A DNA stretch of 64,000 bases, taken from Pseudodesulfovibrio sp. GTDB lineage: Bacteria > Desulfobacterota > Desulfovibrionia > Desulfovibrionales > Desulfovibrionaceae. Position numbers and translations under genes: made by a program. Positions 44,593-52,796 of the stretch are shown piece after piece. The notes beneath the pieces are model-generated. The model saw only the letters and a list, made by a program, of their open reading frames with translations. It was not told where the DNA came from and ran no database searches. Every line of letters starts with the position of its first letter. Position 1 is the stretch's first letter. The stretch spans positions 372,001 to 436,000 of the forward strand of contig JADGEX010000002.1 of NCBI GenBank assembly GCA_016744135.1. The letters run 5' to 3'.

Positions 44593-44836
44593 TTACTCCT
44601 TCGCGGCCATCAGTCGCGTATAGTGTTTGTTCTTTTTGCTGATTCACTTCATTTCGGCGTACTTGGTTTTGATCAGCTCCTCTTGGAGCAGCTCATGGTA
44701 GCGCCAAACCCAAGCGAGGAGACGCCCGTATTTGCCGTAGCGTTTTTTGTCGTATTCAAAATCGATCAACCCATGCTTCAACAAAGGTTTAGGCTTCCTG
44801 ACCTTCAGCTGTATCCATTTCAGGAGCATCTACGCC
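44593..44836 (-). pseudogene. Decayed thermonuclease (SNase) gene
   Basis: A broken SNase. Its 5' part reads VDAPEMDTAEGQEA, with the GxDAPE active-site segment, then TAA and a frame change. The other frame continues FEYDKKRYGKYGRLLAWVW and LLQEELIKTKYAEMK, TGA, then KKNKHYTRLMAAKE and TAA. Nonsense codons plus a frameshift mean it is not functional. Its 5' end meets a duplicated fragment of the 68-aa gene. Confidence 0.8.
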
Positions 44837-44896
44837 GAGCAGTTTAATAGGCTGCATGAAGCACATTGGGCGGCGCGGAAGAAGATGCGAAGATGA
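44834..44896 (+). pseudogene. Duplicated 3' fragment of the 68-aa hypothetical gene
   Basis: 21 codons (AEQFNRLHEAHWAARKKMRR, stop) closely match the end of the gene at 43817-44023. The pair of repeats flanks the small-gene and nuclease module, suggesting insertion or recombination between them. Confidence 0.75.
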
Positions 44897-44938
44897 ATGA
44901 AAAAGCCCATAATTTCGATTGAGGTTAGGGGCGTTTGT

Positions 44939-46663
44939 TTATGGCTTGACCCAATCAAGGAAAGCCTTCAGCTCTGCAGGTTCTGCTACGTGGGCATCAA
45001 TGCCGTTTTGTTTTATGCCCTGTTTGAAATTCATGTGTGACGATAGTTCCTTATCGGCAATGCCGAGGATTTCTTCCATGTCCCCGTATCGCCAGAGCCA
45101 GACATGTTGACTTTTGGCTGTGGCACATATGGTATCAACAATTTGCTTATGGCTTGCTTCGCGTGCGAATTTGACAACTGCGATTGCTTGTTTGGTTCTT
45201 CCGTTTTGTTTGTTTTTTGGTTTGTTCTTATTGGCGTAGGATTCACATGCACTTACTTCGTTTGAAGGACAGCCGCACATAGTTTTTCCATTTTTGGAGA
45301 AACAAACGTCGAGATCCCCCAAGAATTTTGTTGGGATATCCATGGCCTTGAGAATTCGCATGGCCCCTGCGGAGCTGCCGCTGCCGTCTAAGCGGATGAA
45401 CCCGAGTCGGTCTGCTCCCATGCTCGTACCATGCCTTTGGCGGTAGAGGTAAGGAAGCAGGCGGCTTTCAGTTTTTCCTTCCACAAGCAAGACGTTGTCG
45501 CAAAAAAGAATCTGGCTGTTGCCAGACAGGGAGAAAAGAATTTCACTTTGTTTGTTGTTTTGGATAACGGTTTTTACAGTTTTGGCCATGGTTCGACAGC
45601 TTGTTCCCTGGCCGTTTTTACGTAGGATCAGGGCGTGCGGCACGTCATCTTGTTGGATCATCTGTGGCGAGTGGGTGGAGAAAACTATCTGGAATCCCAC
45701 ATCGGCTAGTTTAAGCAAAGCTTCGCGCACCTGTTCTATGGCTTGCGGGTGAAGGTAGAGTTCCGGTTCATCGATGAGGAGTAGGGTGCATTGGTCAGTT
45801 CCACCCGGATTGTTTCTCTTGGCAAGGGCCTGGATCAGGGCCATCTGAATGGACCGCTGGGCACCGTGGCCCAGAAGTTGGAAATCTTGCCAGTCTTTGG
45901 AGCTTCCCTGCTCCTGGACCTGCACTGTGGCGGACTTCAAGGCCACGTCCAAGGTTGGTTCCGGCACGTGAACCCTTGCCTCGATTCCCGGGAAAATGGT
46001 ATTCAGGGCATCGTTGGTGTCCTTATCTAGCGCGTTCAGTTCCGGAGCCCGTTTTGATCCATCTGCTGAAAAGAGATCGTTGAGAGTTTGCATGGCCTGC
46101 GAAATCTGATCGGCGTGATTGTCCCGGATGTCCTGCGTGATCAGCTTAAGCAGTTTGCCTATGGTGCTGGTCGAGGTGTTTTTGGCTGCGTCTGCAGCTG
46201 CGTCAACCATGGCTTCGACGTGAATTGGCTCAGGGAAAAGGGCTTGAAAGCCCTGCGGAATGCCTGTTGGTGCTTTTTCGAACTTGTCTGTGGTTGGATT
46301 CCAGACCTCGGTGAGGATATGCTTGATCGGAGCCCCTGGTTGCTCTTGTCGGCGGCGTACTATCAGGGTCTCGTTGTCTACTACTTTGGCCATTGCTGCC
46401 GTGTGCTTTGGGTCGAGATTGTTTAGGAGAGCCTGAGTGACTCCTTTGACGGTGAGCGTTATCTGGACCGGTGCTCCGCCTGCATCACGGTAGAAATCGT
46501 CTTCTTTTAGACTGGAGGGTTTGATACCCCATTTCAACGCCCGAATCAGGTTGCTTTTCCCCGCATTGTTCGGTCCCACCATGGGCGTGAAGTGTTGCAG
46601 GTCTACTTCAAGGAGTTGACTGGAACGATAATTTTCAATTTTAAGGTTAGAAATTCTATGCAT
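44939..46663 (-). CDS. OLD-family ATPase with TOPRIM nuclease domain
   Basis: 574 aa. ABC-type ATPase domain with Walker A GPNNAGKS (residues 30-37), a signature-like LGHGAQRS and Walker B LLLIDEPELYLHP; then a TOPRIM domain with VLLVEGKTE and GDLDVC. The OLD family includes the P2 Old protein, a nuclease that excludes other phages such as lambda. A superinfection defence role is inferred. Start ATG overlaps the region after the upstream gene stop by 2 nt spacing, so translation is coupled. A Walker-type regulator without defence role is possible but less likely. Confidence 0.9.
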   Translation of the reverse strand: MHRISNLKIENYRSSQLLEVDLQHFTPMVGPNNAGKSNLIRALKWGIKPSSLKEDDFYRDAGGAPVQITLTVKGVTQALLNNLDPKHTAAMAKVVDNETLIVRRRQEQPGAPIKHILTEVWNPTTDKFEKAPTGIPQGFQALFPEPIHVEAMVDAAADAAKNTSTSTIGKLLKLITQDIRDNHADQISQAMQTLNDLFSADGSKRAPELNALDKDTNDALNTIFPGIEARVHVPEPTLDVALKSATVQVQEQGSSKDWQDFQLLGHGAQRSIQMALIQALAKRNNPGGTDQCTLLLIDEPELYLHPQAIEQVREALLKLADVGFQIVFSTHSPQMIQQDDVPHALILRKNGQGTSCRTMAKTVKTVIQNNKQSEILFSLSGNSQILFCDNVLLVEGKTESRLLPYLYRQRHGTSMGADRLGFIRLDGSGSSAGAMRILKAMDIPTKFLGDLDVCFSKNGKTMCGCPSNEVSACESYANKNKPKNKQNGRTKQAIAVVKFAREASHKQIVDTICATAKSQHVWLWRYGDMEEILGIADKELSSHMNFKQGIKQNGIDAHVAEPAELKAFLDWVKP

Positions 46664-46665
46664 GA

Positions 46666-46890
46666 TTATTCCTCTATTCCGAGATCTTTTTTCATCATAG
46701 GAGAGATTTTATCAGGGCCATTGTCGCTGGTTTGATTGTCGAAATGAACGCGACATGCTTCACACCAGAGGCGAGTCTCTCCCATGACAGGGATGAACTT
46801 CCATCCAGTAGGTACATGCCCTTTTCTGGGATCCCATTCTCTACTGGCGTTGCACTTTGGATTGTCGCAGGTGAACGTTATTTTTGCCAC
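46666..46890 (-). CDS. Small zinc-binding protein upstream of OLD
   Basis: 74 aa. Two Cys pairs (CDNPKC and CEAC) suggest a zinc ribbon. GTG start at 46888-46890 with AAGGAG 7 nt upstream; that AAGGAG is the end of the nuclease coding sequence. Stop is 2 nt before the OLD start. It is a good candidate partner or regulator of OLD. Confidence 0.7.
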   Translation of the reverse strand: MAKITFTCDNPKCNASREWDPRKGHVPTGWKFIPVMGETRLWCEACRVHFDNQTSDNGPDKISPMMKKDLGIEE

Positions 46891-46894
46891 AGTC

Positions 46895-47350
46895 TCACTC
46901 CTTCGGGGCTTCCAGCCGCCCATAATATTTATTTTTGGCTCGAATATATTTCACTTCTGCATTCCCAGAACGCAGCAGCTTTTCCTGTAACATTTCGCCG
47001 TCGCGCCAGATGAAAGCAATGAGGCGGTGGTATTTATCCCAGCAGTCCGGCTTTTTGTTGTAGTAGTCTTGGCCTGCCTCCAATTCTACGGTTGAGTTAC
47101 GTTTAATCCAGACCTTGGTAAACTCTGTGGCTTTTTTGCCGCTAAGCTCGTTCCACTCCGGGCAGTTGATCCCGGCCAGCCGGACGGCCACACGTAGGCC
47201 TCGCAATTCAACTATAAGAGAGTCTCCGTCGACGATATGGATCACTCGCGCTTCAAGTCGGTCGCCTGGTTGCACCGGTGCGAACTCCTGCGCCATGGCC
47301 GGGAGGGCTAGGAGGAGGAGTATAATTGCTAGTTGATATCTTCGTGCCAT
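46895..47350 (-). CDS. Secreted thermonuclease-like (SNase) protein
   Basis: About 151 aa. Signal peptide (residues 1-20, ending PAMA), then an SNase domain with HIVDGDSL (catalytic Asp), RLAGINCPE (Arg and Glu) and DKYHRLIAFIW (Arg). The residue matching the staphylococcal calcium-binding Asp40 is Asn in GINCPE. Whether activity is kept is unclear. ATG at 47348-47350; overlaps the upstream gene by 22 bases. Confidence 0.82.
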   Translation of the reverse strand: MARRYQLAIILLLLALPAMAQEFAPVQPGDRLEARVIHIVDGDSLIVELRGLRVAVRLAGINCPEWNELSGKKATEFTKVWIKRNSTVELEAGQDYYNKKPDCWDKYHRLIAFIWRDGEMLQEKLLRSGNAEVKYIRAKNKYYGRLEAPKE

Positions 47351-47784
47351 TCCAGTGCCGCCAAGTGGGTGCCGAGTCCGCAGATAAGACCGATGAAACA
47401 CAGAACGAGTGGTGCTCCCATGCCATCAGAAAAAGCGTCGCCGATGGAGTAGCCTATTCCAGCCCATCCAAGGCTCAGAAGGATGGCGAGTGCCATGGTC
47501 AAGGCCGGGATGGCGAGTGTAATTAACAGGGCAACCACTGATGCACCGAATATCCACCAAGACTGGGAAGCGAAGCCGATGATGATGGCTATGATTATCA
47601 CCTCGGCGTACAGGATATTCGCCCGCTCTTCGTTGAATTTGGCGTTGGTCAGTCCCTTTCTGACAGCCGCTGCCGGTTCATGGGTTGGCACGGCACTAAC
47701 CATGGGATGCCCGCAACTAGGACATGCTTCGGCTGCAGCAGAGATCGGCTGTTTGCAAGTGGGGCAATTAACTAATTCGGCCAT
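47329..47784 (-). CDS. Zinc-ribbon membrane protein
   Basis: 151 aa. N-terminal zinc ribbon (CPTCKQPI...CPSCG), a charged linker, then three hydrophobic helices (residues about 60-140). Function unknown; it is found in the operon-like block with nuclease and OLD. Confidence 0.7.
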   Translation of the reverse strand: MAELVNCPTCKQPISAAAEACPSCGHPMVSAVPTHEPAAAVRKGLTNAKFNEERANILYAEVIIIAIIIGFASQSWWIFGASVVALLITLAIPALTMALAILLSLGWAGIGYSIGDAFSDGMGAPLVLCFIGLICGLGTHLAALEWHEDIN

Positions 47785-47795
47785 AGGTCTTTCCT

Positions 47796-48068
47796 TTATT
47801 CGATTCGTTTAAGTGCACTTTCGGCCTGAGCCATAAGCGTTGTAAATTCTTCAGGTGTAGTGACTGGTTTATCCAGAAAGGCGATGGAGTGGAGAGTCCG
47901 GCCATCACCGAGGGTGTGGACGAAATCTATTTCAAAAAACTCATCCGGTTTATCAGCCACTTTGCACACGAAGCGTGGTTCGGACAGGTGGATCAGAGTC
48001 TTGGTACCGGACGGACCCGTGCCGAGGATGAATTGGTCATAGTCGTGGTCGAGGATGCGAATAGTCAT
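47796..48068 (-). CDS. Hypothetical protein
   Basis: 90 aa, predicted alternating beta strands (IRILDHDYDQFILGTGPSG) with a C-terminal helix. No family is recognised. Between the kinase and the zinc-ribbon gene on the same strand. Confidence 0.6.
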   Translation of the reverse strand: MTIRILDHDYDQFILGTGPSGTKTLIHLSEPRFVCKVADKPDEFFEIDFVHTLGDGRTLHSIAFLDKPVTTPEEFTTLMAQAESALKRIE

Positions 48069-48080
48069 TGTATTTTTATC

Positions 48081-49439
48081 CTAATTGGTAGGAGACTCGT
48101 TGGTTTGGTCGTTTGTTGGGAATGATGCGGACATAAAGCAGCCCCGGCCTTTGGTTGTGTCGAGGAAAAATTCTCCCCTTTCAGCTTCAACCCTTTCGCG
48201 GATGTTGATCAGTCCATTGCCGAGGCGGTGATGCGTGGCGTCAAAGCCTTCACCGTTATCTTCTATGGTTAAATCCAAGATGCCGTTGGTGTAATTGACC
48301 TGGATATGGATGGTGTCGGCTTTCCCGTGGCGTACCGCGTTGCTTGTTGCTTCTTGAACGATTCTGAATATGGGTGTTCTGAGTCGTGTGGGGATGAATG
48401 CTTCAGGGACATTTATATGAAGTTTTGTCGATATTCGGTCTTTGTTTTCCTTGGCAAACCAGCGCAGGGTCGAGGCCAGCCCCAGTTCATCTAACATGAC
48501 CGGGCGTAAATCTTTTACAATCAGTCTGATTTCTTTTGAAGTCTGATAAAGGCTGCTTGAAATGTCGCGTATCTGTTCGGAATCGAGAGAAGTGTTTTCC
48601 CCTCGTGAAAGTTTTAGGCCGACAGCAGCTAACGTTTGACAGACTCCATCGTGTAATTCGCGGCCAATACGGGATCGTTCCTGTTCCGTGGCATCGAGCA
48701 GCGCCTTGCGGGTCACGGTCAGGTCTTGCAGGCGATCCAACATGGCGTTGAATGATTCCATGAGGTTGTTCATTTCGTTGTTTTTTTTGCTGATCAAGAC
48801 TCGGCTGTTTAATTCACCTTTTGAAATTTTTCCGATTGAATCGAGAAGTTTGCGGACCGGTGTCATGATTCCGGTCCAGAAAGTGAATGCCCAGCAAATG
48901 ATTGCAATGAGCCAAGCTACACCAAGGCTAGAAAGGAGTATGTCTCTTTTTCCCTGAAGGGCGTGAACTCTTTCCAGATTCTTGAATGCGATGTCGTTTG
49001 CCAGTGAGGCCAGTGAATTAAGGAGTATTGAGATGTGGTTGAGTCTATAAAATCTGGCTTGGGTGAAGTTGCCGGAAAAGTCTGACCTGATTTCTTTTTC
49101 GTACATTTCCAGCATTTTGGAAAAAGTCGCGTCCAGTTGCCTCAGTTCGTGAAGCATTGTTTCAATGGTCTTAGCTTCTGCGGGGTGTTCATTTATGGCA
49201 TCGTTCAGAGATGCAATTTTCATTTTCCACTGTTGTTTTACACGGACTACGCCTGCCCTATTCATTTCCGTTGCCAAACGATTGAGTGATGCAACTTCGT
49301 TGATAAGTTTGTAGGTTTGTTGATTTGAGTCCATGGCCTTTTTAATCTTGGAATCCACATAGACCATACCTGCCAGTGTGGCGACACAGAATGCCACCAC
49401 ACTGACGAGGAGAACAAATATGCGGGTTTTTATCGTCAT
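48081..49439 (-). CDS. Membrane sensor histidine kinase, NarX/LuxR-system type
   Basis: 452 aa. Two membrane helices (about residues 6-28 and 170-190) enclose a helical periplasmic domain. Then a HAMP domain, a HisKA_3 domain with His263 (GRELHDGVCQ) and an HATPase (EATSNAVRHG, EDNGEGFD, GNGLINIRERV). Three bases downstream of the binding-protein gene. Its partner is very probably the LuxR-type regulator at 50872. Confidence 0.92.
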   Translation of the reverse strand: MTIKTRIFVLLVSVVAFCVATLAGMVYVDSKIKKAMDSNQQTYKLINEVASLNRLATEMNRAGVVRVKQQWKMKIASLNDAINEHPAEAKTIETMLHELRQLDATFSKMLEMYEKEIRSDFSGNFTQARFYRLNHISILLNSLASLANDIAFKNLERVHALQGKRDILLSSLGVAWLIAIICWAFTFWTGIMTPVRKLLDSIGKISKGELNSRVLISKKNNEMNNLMESFNAMLDRLQDLTVTRKALLDATEQERSRIGRELHDGVCQTLAAVGLKLSRGENTSLDSEQIRDISSSLYQTSKEIRLIVKDLRPVMLDELGLASTLRWFAKENKDRISTKLHINVPEAFIPTRLRTPIFRIVQEATSNAVRHGKADTIHIQVNYTNGILDLTIEDNGEGFDATHHRLGNGLINIRERVEAERGEFFLDTTKGRGCFMSASFPTNDQTNESPTN

Positions 49440-49442
49440 GGA

Positions 49443-50417
49443 TTAATGAATAAGGGTGACTTTTTTGGGAGCAACTTCTTTAAGTGGATCATAGGAAATC
49501 AGGTCGAGATAATTGCGGGGCGTTTTCCTGTTCACCAGATTGTTTCTGATGGCCCAGAGTTCGACGTCTTCCAACATCAGAAGTAGGGACTGGCGGATGC
49601 TTAAGTCGTAGTCAATTTCGTTACGGACAGTGTTTTCCATGACTTCAACAGGGTATTTCTTGTCTTTGGCAAGAATTTGAACACTTTTTTCTATGTCTGT
49701 TTTGAGAAGCGAATCTGCTTTGAGAATTGCACGCAGAACGCTTTTGAGCGTTTCCGGTGTTTTTGTGACCATGTCTGTTGAGGTGACCATGGTGACGCAT
49801 TTACGCATGATCGTGTCGTCCTGAAAGATAAGCCAATCGTCTCCCAACATCTTTTTTGCCTTCTCAATGGGCATTCCGTGCATACAAAGAGCATCAACTT
49901 TGCCATTGGCAATAGCCGCTGGCATTTGCTTTTTGCTGAGAAAAACGATTTTTACATCGTTGCAGGAGACCCCGTTGATTTCCAGAAATTTGCAGATGTA
50001 AAAATGGGCAGTTGTCGCGTTGACTGTTGCGATTGTTTTTCCCTTTAAGTCGGAGATGGAGTTGATTCCGGCACTTTTTTTGGCAAGCACTTTGGTCTGG
50101 TTGTCGGTGTAACTGAGGGTGCCAACCAATCGATGCTTGGTTTTGTCAAAATCGGTGAGAACTATAGGGATGATGCTACACGCTACAAAGTCATCTTTCC
50201 CTGCGAGGTACTTGTCGAAACTCTGTTTCCCATTCTTATATGAATTGACCTTCCCATCGATTCCGTCTTGCGCAAGGAATCCTTGGTCACAGGCAATGTT
50301 GAGACTTCCAGCCATAGGGCCTGAACCAACTGAGAATGTCAGTTTGGTCTGGTCTGCCATGGCGATTGAAGCGGTTAAGAGGGCAAAGCACAGGGCGAGC
50401 AGGGAAAAACGTTTCAT
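49443..50417 (-). CDS. Periplasmic substrate-binding protein (SBP-like)
   Basis: 324 aa. Signal peptide (1-21, cut near SIAMA), then a two-lobed binding protein of the NMT1/SsuA/TAXI type with SVGSGPMAGSLNIACDQGFL and GKTIATVNATTAHFYICKFL. No transporter genes are nearby. Position before the kinase suggests it delivers a ligand to the sensor. Ligand unknown. Confidence 0.85.
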   Translation of the reverse strand: MKRFSLLALCFALLTASIAMADQTKLTFSVGSGPMAGSLNIACDQGFLAQDGIDGKVNSYKNGKQSFDKYLAGKDDFVACSIIPIVLTDFDKTKHRLVGTLSYTDNQTKVLAKKSAGINSISDLKGKTIATVNATTAHFYICKFLEINGVSCNDVKIVFLSKKQMPAAIANGKVDALCMHGMPIEKAKKMLGDDWLIFQDDTIMRKCVTMVTSTDMVTKTPETLKSVLRAILKADSLLKTDIEKSVQILAKDKKYPVEVMENTVRNEIDYDLSIRQSLLLMLEDVELWAIRNNLVNRKTPRNYLDLISYDPLKEVAPKKVTLIH

Positions 50418-50681
50418 GAAATATCTCCACGGTTTTGTAGGTGTTACAGTTGCGTAAATATAGAATCAGTCAAATATATGCAATGGGCAAAGTTTTTTTG
50501 GGAATTCGAGTGGTGGGGTAAAATAGTTTTTTATTTCGAGTGTTTGTCCAATGATGACACAAAATACCCTACCTTGGGTTGTATGAAAATTAGGGTGTGC
50601 CCTCCTTTATAAGTGGAGCCTCACCCCATGGCGTAACATCTTACTTTTGCATAATTAATTACAAAATGGAGGTTTTAAAAG
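50418..50681. other. Divergent control region between binding-protein and regulator operons
   Basis: 264 bases, A+T-rich with several dyads: TACCC-N6-GGGTTGTA near 50565, AGGG-TGTG-CCCT near 50595, and a CTCC...GGAG stem near 50613. These could be sites for the response regulator. No gene seen. Confidence 0.45.
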
Positions 50682-50903
50682 ATGAGTGTGAAAGAAGATG
50701 TTGTGTATGCTTGGTTATTGGAACAGCGTGATGTTGGAAAAGTATCTGAAAAAGAAGTACTTGATATCTATAATTGCAAGAATCCCCACGAATGGCTAAA
50801 TGGTTTACGTGCGTTGGTGAATAAAACCAACGATGCGACTCCATTGGAAATTCTGACGGGTAAATGTGATTATGATTGCTCCAAAGCGGATTCTTATTGC
50901 TGA
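50682..50903 (+). CDS. Small hypothetical protein before the response regulator
   Basis: 73 aa; GGAGGTTTTAAAAG precedes the ATG. Ends with four Cys near the C-terminus (CDYDCSKADSYC). Overlaps the regulator start by about 30 bases, so likely cotranscribed. Function unknown. Confidence 0.6.
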   Translation: MSVKEDVVYAWLLEQRDVGKVSEKEVLDIYNCKNPHEWLNGLRALVNKTNDATPLEILTGKCDYDCSKADSYC

Positions 50904-51534
50904 CGACCATGGTTTGGTACGGGAAGGACTTCGACAACATGTCGAGTCTCAGAGTGATTTCTGTGTCGTTGGAGAGGCCGCGAACGGAGAAGAAGCTCTC
51001 AGCCTGATTGAGAAGAAGCAACCGGACTTGTTGTTGCTTGATCTTTCAATGCCGAATTTGAGTGGTATTCAGGTTATTGAGACGGCCCTGTTGCTGAAAC
51101 CGGATATTCGTATCTTGATCGTTACAGCTCATGGCTCCAGCTCTTTTGTGTACTCGGCTTTAAAGGCGGGGGGACATGGCTATCTTCTTAAAACAGAGGA
51201 TAGCCGGGATGTCCTGCGTGCCATGAAGTGTGTGTTGGAAGGGCAAAGCTATCTCAGTCCCGAAATAACAAGCGAAGTCATTCGAGGGTATGTTTGTGGA
51301 GGGAGCCAAGTCGATGGTGAAGACAGGCTTACAGACCTCACGCCAAGAGAATGTGAGCTTGTGAAACTCATTTTGAATGGCGTTACCAAGAATCTTGCCC
51401 TGGCGAATAATTTGTTTGTTTCTACCAAGACCATTCAGAAGCACAAAACAAATATTTTTCGTAAGTTGGATGTCTCTGACACTCACGAACTTATTGATTT
51501 GTTGAGGGAAAATGACCTCAACTGTTCGAAATGA
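50872..51534 (+). CDS. LuxR/NarL-family response regulator
   Basis: About 220 aa. N-terminal receiver (RILIADDHGLVREGL, phospho-acceptor Asp57 in LLLLDLSMP) and C-terminal LuxR helix-turn-helix (LTPRECELVKLILNG ... VSTKTIQKHKTNIFRKLDV). Start may also be GTG two codons upstream. It is the predicted partner of the divergent HisKA_3 kinase. Presence inside a prophage, beside the repressor gene, is unusual. Confidence 0.9.
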   Translation: MIAPKRILIADDHGLVREGLRQHVESQSDFCVVGEAANGEEALSLIEKKQPDLLLLDLSMPNLSGIQVIETALLLKPDIRILIVTAHGSSSFVYSALKAGGHGYLLKTEDSRDVLRAMKCVLEGQSYLSPEITSEVIRGYVCGGSQVDGEDRLTDLTPRECELVKLILNGVTKNLALANNLFVSTKTIQKHKTNIFRKLDVSDTHELIDLLRENDLNCSK

Positions 51535-51616
51535 TCGTTTTATTCCTTGTTGAATAGTTTCCCAAGAATATGCCGGTTAGGCTTTGAGGATGCAGATAAG
51601 CCTTTCGCGTTTATTT

Positions 51617-51952
51617 TTAAGCGTTTGCAATGTGCTCTGCCGTGTTTACAGCTATGCATGTTTCAGCCATGAGCTTGAGGCAATTGATATAAGCAGGAAT
51701 GCTTCTGGCCCTGTATGCCGCGAGATGGGTAGATCCGTCGTACACATCGAAAATCCATTCGTTGCCGTCTTTGTGTTCAAAAACTGTGCACTCAAAGGAA
51801 TCTTCGTCACCCAAGGTTCTCATTTTGCTATATCCCTTGTGCTTGAAGAGATCGTTTGTTTGCATTTCTGTACAGTCTGAAACGTCCCATTTATGAGATG
51901 TGCTTTCGGCCCCGTCTTCATGAAAATCAAATATTCTGAAGTCTTCCCACAT
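51617..51952 (-). CDS. Hypothetical protein next to repressor
   Basis: 111 aa, acidic, with FECTVFEHKDGNEWIFDVYDG giving a likely beta sheet and a C-terminal helix. No family recognised. Same strand as the repressor, about 125 bases downstream of it. Confidence 0.6.
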   Translation of the reverse strand: MWEDFRIFDFHEDGAESTSHKWDVSDCTEMQTNDLFKHKGYSKMRTLGDEDSFECTVFEHKDGNEWIFDVYDGSTHLAAYRARSIPAYINCLKLMAETCIAVNTAEHIANA

Positions 51953-52076
51953 AATTATCTCCTGTCTTAAATTATCTGTTTAGAACTTGGTTTATTCTAC
52001 CGTTAATGCGGTATGGAATAGAACATCCTGTTGTTTGCGGTAAAAAGTTTGAGCTGGAATCCACCCCCGGATTTGA

Positions 52077-52682
52077 TCATTTCGTTTTGGAACCGGGGGT
52101 GAGGAATTGTACGCGTGAGGTCGGTGGTTCGGCGTCTATTCCGCAGGCATCGCCTGTGTAATTTGCGTTGTCTTCATGAGCCATCGTGATGGGAGGCTCT
52201 TTGGCCGTGGGATACCCATATGATTTGGGACTGAGCTTGCGGCGTCGATTTGCGAGGTGGTTGATCACGTTCTCGAGCAATTCGGGTTCGGTTGCGTCCG
52301 GGTCAACTGTAAGCAGAGCATGCTCAAGTGTTGCGACGGCCTTAGATACAGGACCGAGGGCATCGGCTACGGGTGTTTCGATTTGAGCTTCTGTGTCTTG
52401 ATGAGGAGCAAGAGGAAATGCCTTCCCCTTTTTTGCGAGCTCTCGCTGATCAAACATTTCCCCTTCACCGAAGAGAAGCCAGTTCCGATTTACTTCTGGG
52501 AATTCTTTTAGAATTCTAAGGATCAGGGAGAATCGAATACGATCCTGATCTTTTTTGCTGCGGTAGCAGTGGAATGTCGCGGGGTTCACATCGATATTTC
52601 GACAGAATGCCGACCTACTTTTAGGAAAGTAATGGTCAGCAACCCGCTCTAATCTTTCGAAAAGCTCCACTTCTTCACGCAA
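52077..52682 (-). CDS. CI-like phage repressor
   Basis: About 201 aa. N-terminal helix-turn-helix in the style of the CI family (SRSAFCRNIDVNPATFHCY ... FPEVNRNWLLFGEGEMF); the C-terminal part lacks a clear S24 peptidase Ser/Lys pair, so auto-cleavage is doubtful. Start is TTG at 52680-52682 or GTG four codons later. Divergent from a Cro-like gene with operator repeats between. Confidence 0.8.
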   Translation of the reverse strand: MREEVELFERLERVADHYFPKSRSAFCRNIDVNPATFHCYRSKKDQDRIRFSLILRILKEFPEVNRNWLLFGEGEMFDQRELAKKGKAFPLAPHQDTEAQIETPVADALGPVSKAVATLEHALLTVDPDATEPELLENVINHLANRRRKLSPKSYGYPTAKEPPITMAHEDNANYTGDACGIDAEPPTSRVQFLTPGSKTK

Positions 52683-52731
52683 TCCTTTTAGAAAACTAAT
52701 AAAATCGATTGACGATCTTTTAGATTTCTAA
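52508..52731. promoter_or_regulatory. Repressor operator sites (TTAG-N4-CTAA)
   Basis: Two dyads in the intergenic region at 52688-52699 and 52720-52731, 32 bp apart; a perfect TTAGAATTCTAA inside the repressor gene at 52508-52519; and a weaker one at 52621-52632. The 52720 copy sits in the spacer of a promoter for the Cro-like gene. Confidence 0.65.
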
Positions 52732-52737
52732 TAAATA
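52709..52737 (+). promoter_or_regulatory. Predicted early rightward promoter
   Basis: TTGACG (52709-52714), 17-base spacer containing an operator, and TAAATA (52732-52737). Directed to the Cro-like gene about 60 bases downstream. Confidence 0.6.
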
Positions 52738-52796
52738 TTTCCTCAACAGTTAGCGCAAACAAGCGCACGAACATTTAACACAATGGTTTACGTATT

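Noticed and set aside
52077..52682. LexA-type self-cleaving repressor
   Set aside because: No clear Ala-Gly cleavage site or Ser/Lys pair in the C-terminal half.
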